From NCBI RefSeq assembly GCF_040403615.1, contig NZ_JBBAKG010000004.1, positions 72,222 to 136,221 on the forward strand: a stretch of 64,000 nucleotides of DNA, given 5' to 3'. The stretch comes from Haliscomenobacter sp040403615 (GTDB lineage: Bacteria; Bacteroidota; Bacteroidia; Chitinophagales; Saprospiraceae). A program made the position numbers and the translations under genes. Below the pieces are notes generated by a model, which was given only the letters and a program-made list of their open reading frames with translations, did not search any database and was not told the origin of the DNA. Positions 42,551 to 50,091 of the stretch are shown here, one piece after another; the stretch's first letter is position 1, and every line of letters starts with the position of its first letter.

Positions 42551-43993
42551 TTAAACCTTTGAATCCAAAATTGATCCTTCGGCATTGCTCCCTTCTGGAT
42601 TCAAGCTAATTTTATCGCTAAAATCGGTTTCGCCTTCCCACTGCCCAACGATGGCAGTAGCCAGACAATTGCCCAGTGTATTGGTTGCGGTACGTCCCAT
42701 GTCCATCAAAGCGTCGATCCCCAAAATGGCGGCGATGGGCCAATCCGGCAAGCCAAAGGAGGCTGCCGTACCTGTCAAAATCACCAAGGAAGCCCGCGAT
42801 ACCCCGGCAATGCCCTTGGTGGTCAACATCAAAGTAACCAACATCGTAATTTGGGCACCGATCGGCATGTGGATATTGGCCGCTTGAGCCACAAAAACAG
42901 CAGCCAATGACAGGTATAAAGTAGAACCATCCAGGTTGAAACTCAATCCAGTAGGCAATACAAACGAAACAACCCGCCGGGAAACGCCCATTTTTTCCAT
43001 GTTCTCCAGCGCTTTAGGTAAAGCCGCTTCCGAACTGGTCGTAGCAAAAGCAATCGTCAACGGTTCACTAACGTACTTCAAAAACCTGCGAATAGGGATT
43101 CTGAAAAACAAGGCGATGGGCAACAATACCCCCAGGATAAACACGATCAACGCTCCGTACAAGGTCAGGAGCAACATGCCAAGGTTGGCAAAAACCCCCA
43201 GGCCCAATTTGGCAACGGTATAGGCAATGGCTCCACCCACGCCAAAAGGTGCAAAGTACATGATGATGTTCGTAAACTTGAACATGATCTCGGACAAGCT
43301 TTCCGCAAAAACCAGAAAAGGGCGACGGCGCTCGTACGATACCTGAGTCATCGCAATGGCAAACAACAAGCAGAACACTACTATTTGCAAAATTTCTCCC
43401 TCTGAGATCGATTTAATCACGTTGTCGGGGAAAGTATGCAGTACGATTTCTGGCCCGCTCATGGGTTTGCGCAGTTCTGGCAAGGCTTCGGTAGTTGGCA
43501 TTTGGGGCAAGCCTACCCCCGCTTTGGTGAAATTGATGGCGGCCAGACCGATTATCAACGCAATGGTCGTAACCACTTCAAAATAAATCAGCGCTTTGAT
43601 ACCCATGCGGCCTACCGATTTGATATCGGAGTGCCCAGCAATACCGACCAACAGCGTACCAAAGAGCAAAGGCGCAACAATGGTTTTGATCAGTTTGATG
43701 AAAATCTTGCTCAACACACTGTACCATTCGGCTCCGGCAGGGAAGGTATGGCCTACCTCTGCTCCAAATACCAGCGCAAATAAAATCCAGGTGGTGACAC
43801 TACCTCGGCGGTAAGATAAATAAGCTAAACCAGCAAGGCCGACCCAGCGGGCAATCGAAGCCACTATTTCAGGCAGAATGTGCAGGCCAAAAGTCAAAAA
43901 GTTGACAAATAAGGCTATACCAACTACGATCCATACTGGCATTTGCTCCCGAAGAGTCATTGACGGGGAGGCTTTGGTGTTTGTTTGTTCCAT
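42551..43993 (-). CDS. Dicarboxylate/amino acid:cation symporter (DAACS family)
   Basis: 480 residues from the ATG at 43993; the frame runs 14 codons further up. About eight to ten hydrophobic segments plus re-entrant loops with the DAACS hallmarks: ATTSSEAALPKALENMEKMGV (serine-rich hairpin 1), SFVLPTGLSFNLDGSTLYLSLAAVFVAQA, and DWPIAAILGIDALMDMGRTATNTLGN (cation and substrate site). Takes up glutamate, aspartate or C4-dicarboxylates with Na+ or H+. Immediately upstream of the LytTR regulator gene on the same strand, which might regulate it. Confidence 0.92.
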   Translation of the reverse strand: MEQTNTKASPSMTLREQMPVWIVVGIALFVNFLTFGLHILPEIVASIARWVGLAGLAYLSYRRGSVTTWILFALVFGAEVGHTFPAGAEWYSVLSKIFIKLIKTIVAPLLFGTLLVGIAGHSDIKSVGRMGIKALIYFEVVTTIALIIGLAAINFTKAGVGLPQMPTTEALPELRKPMSGPEIVLHTFPDNVIKSISEGEILQIVVFCLLFAIAMTQVSYERRRPFLVFAESLSEIMFKFTNIIMYFAPFGVGGAIAYTVAKLGLGVFANLGMLLLTLYGALIVFILGVLLPIALFFRIPIRRFLKYVSEPLTIAFATTSSEAALPKALENMEKMGVSRRVVSFVLPTGLSFNLDGSTLYLSLAAVFVAQAANIHMPIGAQITMLVTLMLTTKGIAGVSRASLVILTGTAASFGLPDWPIAAILGIDALMDMGRTATNTLGNCLATAIVGQWEGETDFSDKISLNPEGSNAEGSILDSKV

Positions 43994-44176
43994 CTTGTGC
44001 TTTCTGCAATTTGGTTTCAGCTTACAAGATAGCAACTATGGCGAAAAACCCATTCGCAGAACGAAAAAATACCCCAACACCATCACCATTCTGCTGTAAC
44101 CTCGATGTTTTGCTTCTCGTCTTAATACCAAAAAGACTGTTGATCCAGAAAAAAGGCCAACTGATCGGAAATAAAT

Positions 44177-44207
44177 TTTCACAACCCTGAATTGTCCGTT
44201 ATATTTA
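44177..44207 (+). promoter_or_regulatory. Candidate promoter of the EI24-like gene
   Basis: TTTC (44177-44180), 19-nt spacer, TATATTTA (44200-44207): two mismatches to TTTG-N19-TAnnTTTG, 22 nt before the ATG at 44230. Confidence 0.4.
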
Positions 44208-44229
44208 AGCTACAAATCCATACAGTACC

Positions 44230-45042
44230 ATGTCCAATTTAAGCACCACCCTGAAAGAACATTTCAACCAGTTCCTCTACACACTGTACACCATTCCCGA
44301 AGCCATTCGTTTTTTTCGCAAAAACAGACTTTGGGAAGGCCTCATGAGCTATGGCTGGGTCAATAAAATTTTGATCTTGCTGGCTTTAATAGCGGGTTTA
44401 AACACCTTGTCCATCGTATTCGACTCGATGGAAAAAGTCGATACGTCCAATGCCATGGCTTTGATGAGTTCGATGGGCAATTTTGCAGGCAGTTTCTTCA
44501 AAAATCAGTGGACTTTTTTCACCGATGGGAGCGTGCGGTATGGCATTCTGGTCTTACTGGAAATTTTTATTTTCCACGTTTGTCACCGTGCGGTGGATAT
44601 TTTAATGCAGCATAAGCTTAGAGAGCCTCGCTTCAATGATTTCATCAAAGCGCAGGTTCGCATTTTGGTCTTAAGTATGCTTTGTGTAATTGCTGAAAAC
44701 ATTGTGGTGGCTTTGGTATCACCTGTCATCAGCATCTTGCCAGCAATATCCTGGTTAAAATCCCCCATCCTGTTCCTGATTCATTGTTTCTTTATGGGCA
44801 TGCTGGTTTTGGACAACTACAACGAGATTTTTGAACTTAAATTAAAGCAGAGTTTCAGGTATTCTTTGCATTTCCCCGGAATCGCCCTGGCGCTGGGGAT
44901 TGTACTCCGGGTTTGTTTTTACGTACCATTTCTTGGGCCAATCGTTGGTACCCTGCTCACCGGAGTAACGGTTTCTCTAGTCATGTTCGAACATGCGGAT
45001 TTGCACAAACCGGATGGTCGTTGGCGCGAAGAATTGGTGTAG
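44230..45042 (+). CDS. Integral membrane protein, EI24/CysZ-like
   Basis: 270 residues, about six hydrophobic segments (ILILLALIAGLNTLSIVF; YGILVLLEIFIFHVC; a pair around 155-195; GIALALGIVLRVCFYVPFLGPIVGTLLTGV near the end). The last pair, with FYVPFLGPIVGTLL, resembles the EI24/CysZ family, whose CysZ members carry sulfate; the match is weak and by eye only. The stop codon TAG lies inside a palindromic GTAGGGGCAACC repeat. Divergent from the dicarboxylate symporter gene. Confidence 0.55.
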   Translation: MSNLSTTLKEHFNQFLYTLYTIPEAIRFFRKNRLWEGLMSYGWVNKILILLALIAGLNTLSIVFDSMEKVDTSNAMALMSSMGNFAGSFFKNQWTFFTDGSVRYGILVLLEIFIFHVCHRAVDILMQHKLREPRFNDFIKAQVRILVLSMLCVIAENIVVALVSPVISILPAISWLKSPILFLIHCFFMGMLVLDNYNEIFELKLKQSFRYSLHFPGIALALGIVLRVCFYVPFLGPIVGTLLTGVTVSLVMFEHADLHKPDGRWREELV

Positions 45043-45084
45043 GGGCAACCCTAGGTGGTTGCCCCTACACGTGGTTGCCCCTAC
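45039..45084. repeat. GTAGGGGCAACC palindromic repeat, three arms
   Basis: GTAGGGGCAACC (45039-45050) faces GGTTGCCCCTAC (45057-45068), and a second GGTTGCCCCTAC lies at 45073-45084. It can fold as a 12-bp hairpin and separates two convergent genes. Its left TAG is the stop of the EI24-like gene and its right TAG (minus strand) the stop of the phosphopantetheinyl transferase. Confidence 0.85.
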
Positions 45085-45728
45085 GATACAACAACAGCAG
45101 TAACCAACATGCATTCTTCAACCATAGAATACCGCAAGTCAAACCGTTCGTCGTATTCCCCTTTCAATACACGCCCTTGAAATGTACCTCCTTCAGGTGT
45201 GTACACAAATGGATCGAGGAAAAGATGATCACAAAAATCGATTTCTCGTTTGCCATATGCCTTGTACAGCGCTTCCTTGGCGCACCAGCACACGTGCAGC
45301 TGCTCAAGTCGGTTTGCGCCTGGGCTGATAAAGGCTAGCTCATTTTCACTTAAAAAGCGGGGGGCAAGGCGCTCAATTTTGGCTACTGTTTTCTGAATAT
45401 CGATACCAATAACTTGTTCGCTCAACATGGCTGCCGCCAAATGGTGGGAATGGCTGATGGAAACGTGTAGTGAATTGTTGTGTAAAAAAGGTTTGCCGTA
45501 TTCGTCCTTGACCAACACTGGCCGATCATGATCCGGCAGCATCGTCGCCACCAAATGCCGCACGGCCAACCACTCCATCCTGCGCCAGCCCTTGATTTCC
45601 TCCAATTGCACGCACTCGGCATCATTGAGCTGCAATTGCTCCAAAAACCAGGCTTCTGGTTCTTCGATGCGCCAAATAGCTTGGGTTGCAATGGTTTTTG
45701 CAATATTTTGGTGACAAACAATCGGCAT
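45081..45728 (-). CDS. 4'-phosphopantetheinyl transferase (Sfp-like)
   Basis: 215 residues, the usual size of the Sfp group. Adds the phosphopantetheine arm of CoA to acyl or peptidyl carrier proteins. Seen: VSISHSHHLAAAMLS (CoA and carrier contact), GIDIQ (Mg-binding Asp pair) and CWCAKEALYKAYGKREIDF (Mg Glu and catalytic Lys). The N-terminal YGKPFL matches the family KGKPxL motif. No polyketide or peptide synthetase genes lie in the window, so its carrier target may be AcpP or lie elsewhere. Confidence 0.9.
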   Translation of the reverse strand: MPIVCHQNIAKTIATQAIWRIEEPEAWFLEQLQLNDAECVQLEEIKGWRRMEWLAVRHLVATMLPDHDRPVLVKDEYGKPFLHNNSLHVSISHSHHLAAAMLSEQVIGIDIQKTVAKIERLAPRFLSENELAFISPGANRLEQLHVCWCAKEALYKAYGKREIDFCDHLFLDPFVYTPEGGTFQGRVLKGEYDERFDLRYSMVEECMLVTAVVVS

Positions 45729-45791
45729 AGTTGAAGATTAAATGGCGGTAAAGATAATTTTTTTCAACTTTACATCAGATTTTGAATCTTC

Positions 45792-46700
45792 ATGAAAACT
45801 GTTCTCAACTTCCACCGCCACGCCGTCCTTACTGGCCACAACGCATCCGTTTTTGCGCTCAGCGCCACGGACGACCCGCGCTATATCCTCTCTGGAGCTG
45901 GCGATGGCTGGGTAGTGCGCTGGGATTTGGATGAACCAGACTTGGGGAAATTGATCGCTAAAGTAGATACCCAGATTTTTGCCCTCCAACATTTACCCGA
46001 TTTGAATCAGGTGGTAGTCGGCAACATGAACGGGGGTGTGCATTGGGTAGATCTCGCGCATCCTGAACAAACCAAAAACATTGCCCACCACCGCCGTGGC
46101 GTTTACCGCATTTTGCGGGTAGGCGATCAGGTATTTACAGCAGGTGGCGATGGCATTCTAACCCGTTGGGACATCCACGAAGGCCGTACCCTGGAAAGCA
46201 TCCAGCTCAGCCACCAAAGCTTGCGGGGTTTGGCGTACAGCCCTTCCCGACAGGAAATTGCGGTGGGTGCCAGCGATAAAAACATTTATATTCTGGATGC
46301 TCAAAATTTTCGGATCAAAGCTACCATCCCGGCAGCACACGATCACTCGGTGTTTTGTGTACAGTTTTCTCCCGATGGGAAACGGTTGTTGAGTGGCGGT
46401 CGCGATGCCCAGCTCAAGGTTTGGGACGCCGATGGCTTACACAACCTCAGCAGCCAGCCAGCCCACTGGTTTACCATCAATGACATCGTTTTTCATCCTG
46501 ATGGACAGCTTTTTGCAACGGCCAGTCGCGACAAAACCATCAAGATCTGGGATGCGCAGACTTTTCAATTGATCAAAGTACTGGACACCATTCGCGACCG
46601 CTGCCACGTCAATTCGGTGAATGCGCTCCTTTGGACGACCCACCAAAATCAACTTATTTCGTGTAGCGACGACCGCAGCTTGATGCTTTGGGGGATATGA
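45792..46700 (+). CDS. WD40-repeat protein
   Basis: 302 residues with about seven WD40 blades: GHNASVFALSATDDPRYILSGAGDGWVVRWDL, GVYRILRVGDQVFTAGGDGILTRWDI, and HSVFCVQFSPDGKRLLSGGRDAQLKVWD are clear. No signal peptide or other domain, so probably a cytoplasmic scaffold. Function unknown. It is 63 nt from the divergent phosphopantetheinyl transferase gene and 51 nt upstream of dcd. Confidence 0.88.
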   Translation: MKTVLNFHRHAVLTGHNASVFALSATDDPRYILSGAGDGWVVRWDLDEPDLGKLIAKVDTQIFALQHLPDLNQVVVGNMNGGVHWVDLAHPEQTKNIAHHRRGVYRILRVGDQVFTAGGDGILTRWDIHEGRTLESIQLSHQSLRGLAYSPSRQEIAVGASDKNIYILDAQNFRIKATIPAAHDHSVFCVQFSPDGKRLLSGGRDAQLKVWDADGLHNLSSQPAHWFTINDIVFHPDGQLFATASRDKTIKIWDAQTFQLIKVLDTIRDRCHVNSVNALLWTTHQNQLISCSDDRSLMLWGI

Positions 46701-46719
46701 CCTCTTGAAGATTATTTTG

Positions 46720-46727
46720 TACCTTCG
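46720..46727 (+). promoter_or_regulatory. -7 promoter box of dcd
   Basis: TACCTTCG differs by one base from TAnnTTTG and sits 24 nt before the dcd ATG. No -33 box was found at the usual distance. Confidence 0.4.
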
Positions 46728-46751
46728 CCCCACAAGAAAACCATTGGACAC

Positions 46752-47288
46752 ATGATTTTTTCGGACAAGAAGATACTGGAGTCAATTGAGGCAAAAAAGA
46801 TCGTGATTGAACCTTTTCTCCGCGAATGCCTGGGCACCAATTCCTATGATGTGCATTTGGGCAAATGGCTGGCGGTATACAAAGACCAAATTCTGGATGC
46901 CCGCAAACACAATGAAATCGAATACCTGGAGATTTCGGAGGAAGGCTTTGTACTGCATCCTGGTATCCTGTACCTTGGAGTGACCGACGAATACACCGAA
47001 ACGCACAACGCCGTTCCTTTTCTGGAAGGAAAATCCAGCGTAGGTCGCCTGGGTATCGACATCCACGCCACTGCGGGCAAAGGCGATGTAGGTTTTTGCA
47101 ATACCTGGACGCTGGAAATTTCGTGTACCCAACCCGTACGGGTTTATCCTGGTATGCCCATCGGGCAACTCATTTATTTTGCGGTAGAAGGAGAAATTGA
47201 ACGCTTGTACAATCATAAAGCCGACGCTAAATACAACCAACGGACAGAAAAACCGGTGGAAAGTATGATGTGGAGGAATAAGTTTTAG
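46752..47288 (+). CDS. dcd: dCTP deaminase
   Basis: 178 residues, normal length. Converts dCTP to dUTP for thymidylate synthesis. Seen: EPFLRECLGTNSYDVHLG at the start, FLEGKSSVGRLGIDIHATAGKGDVGF in the centre with the SSVGR nucleotide contact, and NTWTLEISC with the catalytic Glu, then YPGMPIGQLIYF. Homotrimer in known relatives. NSS transporter and MetS-like genes follow within 15 nt each, so a three-gene transcript is likely. Confidence 0.93.
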   Translation: MIFSDKKILESIEAKKIVIEPFLRECLGTNSYDVHLGKWLAVYKDQILDARKHNEIEYLEISEEGFVLHPGILYLGVTDEYTETHNAVPFLEGKSSVGRLGIDIHATAGKGDVGFCNTWTLEISCTQPVRVYPGMPIGQLIYFAVEGEIERLYNHKADAKYNQRTEKPVESMMWRNKF

Positions 47289-47303
47289 CATTAAAACGCG
47301 CAC

Positions 47304-48887
47304 ATGAGCAGCAATACAGAATCCTGGGGTTCACGTGTAGGCCTGGTACTGGCCATGGCGGGCAACGCAGTTGGTTTGGGCAATTTTTTGCGCTTTCCGG
47401 TGCAAGCCATTCAGAATGGTGGAGGCTCATTTATCATTCCCTATCTGGTTTGTTTTTTTCTTCTGGGCTTGCCCTTGCTGTATGTCGAATGGGCAATGGG
47501 GCGCTTTGGCGGCAAATCTGGCCACCACAGTTCACCGTTTATCCTCGATTCCATGTCGAAATACGGGTTTTGGAAATACGTGGGGGTATTTGGCATCTTC
47601 ACCAATCTGGTGGTGGCTGCCTACTATTGCTACCTTGAAAGTTGGACACTAGGTTACATCTGGCACTCAGTAGCGGGTACTTTTACGGATCAAACCCGCG
47701 ATGAGGTGGCCAGTTTCTTCAGCAGCTACACCAACCTGAACAACAATCAACCGATCATTTTCTGGATCGTTTGTTTGATTCTCAACACCTGGATTCTTTC
47801 TCGCGGCATTAAAGGCGGTGTAGAAAAAGTAGCCAAAATAGGCATGCCCTTGCTGATTTTGTTTGGCATCATCCTCGCTATTAAAGGGCTCACCTTGCGC
47901 GAAGGCAGTGGCAATGCGCTCTACTCCGGCATTGAGGGTCTGAATTTCCTGTGGACGCCTGATTTTTCCAGCATCTGGTCGGGCAAAGTTTGGTTGGCAG
48001 CCGCGGGTCAGATTTTCTTTACTCTTTCGCTGGGCAACGGGAGTATACAATGCTACGCTTCTTACTTAAAATCCAATGAAGACATTGCCCTCAATGCCAT
48101 GAGTGCAGGCTGGATGAACGAATTTGTGGAGGTTTGCCTCGGTGGCGCCATTATCATCCCCATTACGGTAGGATATTATGGCGTAGATGGTATGCTGGAT
48201 CTGGTCAATCAGGCTGGCGGCCTGGGTTTGGGTTTCCGTACCCTTCCTTTTTTGTTTCAACAATGGGGGCCATTTTTGGCGGTTGCAGCAGGCATAATGT
48301 GGTTTGGTTTGCTCTTTTTTGCGGGCATCACTTCTTCCTTGGCCATGGGTGCTTCCTGCATGGGCTTCCTGCAAGATGAATTTGGCTGGAGAAGAGAATA
48401 TGCCGCGCTGGCTTTTGGGCTCACGGTTGCCTTATTGGGCCTTCCTACGGTTTATTATTTCAACTATGGCGTGTTTGATGAATACGACCACTGGGCGGGA
48501 ACGGTTTCGCTAGTGGTATTCGCGTTTTTTGAAATCATCCTTTTTGCCTGGTTTTTTGGCATGCAAAACGGTTGGGCAGAAATTACGCGTGGTGCAGACA
48601 TCAAGGTTCCGGTGGCTTTCAAATTCATCATTCAGTATGTCACTCCAGTTATTTTGGCTTGTATTCTTTACAATAGCATGCCGGGCAACTGGGCCAGAAT
48701 CCTGAATGCCGATTTGCATGCCCAAATTGTCGAAGCGACGGATGCCACTGTTATTGCTACGCTCGAAAAAACAATCTTGTACCGCAATATCTCCCGCATC
48801 GGGCTTTTGCTGATTTGGGGTGGCATATCCGCATTGGTGTACGTCGCTTACCGCAAACGTCTGCGTGAAGGCCGTTTTTCCCACTAA
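47304..48887 (+). CDS. Sodium-dependent transporter (NSS/SNF family)
   Basis: 527 residues, about 12 hydrophobic segments. The N-terminal WGSRVGLVLAMAGNAVGLGNFLRFP is the NSS signature with the unwound helix that binds Na+ and substrate; GGGSFIIPYLVCFFLLGLPLLYVEWAMGRFGG follows. Imports amino acids or related compounds with Na+. Downstream is a 38-residue membrane peptide gene matching MetS-type small subunits, which favours a MetP-like methionine/amino acid transporter. Confidence 0.92.
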   Translation: MSSNTESWGSRVGLVLAMAGNAVGLGNFLRFPVQAIQNGGGSFIIPYLVCFFLLGLPLLYVEWAMGRFGGKSGHHSSPFILDSMSKYGFWKYVGVFGIFTNLVVAAYYCYLESWTLGYIWHSVAGTFTDQTRDEVASFFSSYTNLNNNQPIIFWIVCLILNTWILSRGIKGGVEKVAKIGMPLLILFGIILAIKGLTLREGSGNALYSGIEGLNFLWTPDFSSIWSGKVWLAAAGQIFFTLSLGNGSIQCYASYLKSNEDIALNAMSAGWMNEFVEVCLGGAIIIPITVGYYGVDGMLDLVNQAGGLGLGFRTLPFLFQQWGPFLAVAAGIMWFGLLFFAGITSSLAMGASCMGFLQDEFGWRREYAALAFGLTVALLGLPTVYYFNYGVFDEYDHWAGTVSLVVFAFFEIILFAWFFGMQNGWAEITRGADIKVPVAFKFIIQYVTPVILACILYNSMPGNWARILNADLHAQIVEATDATVIATLEKTILYRNISRIGLLLIWGGISALVYVAYRKRLREGRFSH

Positions 48888-48902
48888 CTCAAAACATCCA
48901 TC

Positions 48903-49019
48903 ATGAATACAAGTGCATTGCTGATGTTTCTTGCTGCCAATATCAGTGTAACGGCCTTTACGGTGTATTACTTTCGAAAGGTGTTGAATACGCCTGCTCA
49001 AAAGGGGGAGAAAAAATAG
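48903..49019 (+). CDS. MetS-like NSS transporter small subunit
   Basis: 38 residues from the ATG at 48903 to the TAG at 49017-49019, starting 15 nt after the transporter gene. It has one membrane helix (LLMFLAANISVTAFTVYYF) and a short Lys-rich tail, the layout of MetS, the small subunit required by MetP-type NSS transporters (known from Corynebacterium glutamicum). Position right after the transporter supports the call. Too short for most gene callers. Confidence 0.75.
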   Translation: MNTSALLMFLAANISVTAFTVYYFRKVLNTPAQKGEKK

Positions 49020-49124
49020 ATTTGGTTCTATAATGAAAGCCTTAAATGGTGGATTTTCAGCAGGGTATTGTGCATGCTTGCACGTCTGCACACAAATAGT
49101 CTATTTGCTTGAATCTATTTCCGT

Positions 49125-49856
49125 CTACTCATACTCAATCTCGAAGAATTTTAAATGCCATACACGATGATCAGGCAAAGTAAAATCAGCCATCATAATC
49201 ATGTTTCCGCATTGATCATAATTATATTTTGTGTACCCATCTATTTCTTCAACTCCGTTTTCAATGTGAACAATATCTACCAAATTGCTCTTTTGATCGT
49301 ATCTGAATTTATTAATAATTTCACTTTTTTCGGGAAGAACGATTTGTTCAATAAAAATGGCACTATCAATTTTGTCCCTGTAACGAATAAAGGTCAACAT
49401 ATATTCATCATCTAGGTAGTCTTCGATGAATGTTGTATCCCCTTTATAAGTATAACGTTTTTCACCAGAGCCATCTTCAACATATTTTTTTTCTGAGTAA
49501 AGTTTGTTACTGCGGTATTGATAAATAATGGAATCTTGAGGTATCCAACCATTCAAGGGATGTTTTGAATAGGCTAGTATCTTTAGTAACTTGCCAGTAG
49601 AATCATATTTATGTTCTTCAATTCGTTCCCTTCCTTCATATTTAGCATAGGATCTTTTTGTCTTTAGTCCATTTTCGTAGAAGTCAACATAAATTGGTTT
49701 TGAATGAGTTAAAATAGAGTCTCTCCGATCTATTAATTGATCAAATGAGAAATACGTTTTTATCATTTTTATGTTGCAAGCGCCGTTTTGACCATGGGCA
49801 AATTGAATGCTTGAAAATAAAAGAAACAATAAGGCCTTTTTTTTGCGTCCAATCAT
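49125..49856 (-). CDS. Exported hypothetical protein with YD-like repeats
   Basis: 243 residues from the ATG at 49856, which starts a signal peptide (KKKALLFLLFSSIQFAHGQ). The frame continues 20 codons upward into the adjacent repeat array, which is unlikely to be coding. The body has several copies of a short beta motif of the form KY(D/E)..G.L, for example HKYDSTGKLLKIL, KFRYDQKSNLVDIV and KYNYDQCGNMIMM, similar to YD/RHS-type toxin shell repeats but few. No function recognised. Confidence 0.65.
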   Translation of the reverse strand: MIGRKKKALLFLLFSSIQFAHGQNGACNIKMIKTYFSFDQLIDRRDSILTHSKPIYVDFYENGLKTKRSYAKYEGRERIEEHKYDSTGKLLKILAYSKHPLNGWIPQDSIIYQYRSNKLYSEKKYVEDGSGEKRYTYKGDTTFIEDYLDDEYMLTFIRYRDKIDSAIFIEQIVLPEKSEIINKFRYDQKSNLVDIVHIENGVEEIDGYTKYNYDQCGNMIMMADFTLPDHRVWHLKFFEIEYE

Positions 49857-49872
49857 AATATGCAATAATAAT

Positions 49873-50070
49873 CTGCGGAATGTGGGTAAAAATACCCAGA
49901 TTCCGCAGATTATCAAATCTTATTCTGCGGAATGTAGGTGTAAAACCATAGATTCCGCAGTTTATCAAACCTTATTCTGCGGAATCTAGGTGTAAAACCA
50001 TAGATTCCGCAGATTATCAAACCTTATTCTGCGGAATCTAGGTATAAAACCATAGATTCCGCAGATTATC
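49873..50070. repeat. Tandem array of four 52-nt palindromic units
   Basis: Units start at 49873, 49925, 49977 and 50029, an exact 52-nt period. Each has a 36-nt palindrome (arms CTGCGGAAT and ATTCCGCAG) and a 16-nt linker that is nearly identical in all copies (ATTATCAAACCTTATT type). Inner stems differ but stay paired: unit 1 has GGGTA/TACCC, units 3 and 4 have CTAGGT/ACC(A)TAG. The array lies between the receptor gene stop (50092) and the next start on the same strand. Confidence 0.9.
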
Positions 50071-50091
50071 CTGCTGGTTCAAGTCTATTGA

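Noticed and set aside
45042..45090. Ordinary terminator between convergent genes
   Set aside because: It can serve as one, but three arms of one motif and copies elsewhere in the window show it is a dispersed repeat.
49032..49160. Short open frame after the MetS-like gene
   Set aside because: Overlaps the end of the opposing gene and has no membrane, signal or family features.
49857..49968. Coding frames running through the 52-nt repeats
   Set aside because: They translate palindromic repeats only; the unit length is not a multiple of three, so no frame is kept.
49873..50070. Possible CRISPR array
   Set aside because: The 16-nt segments between palindromes are nearly identical and too short for spacers; no cas genes nearby.
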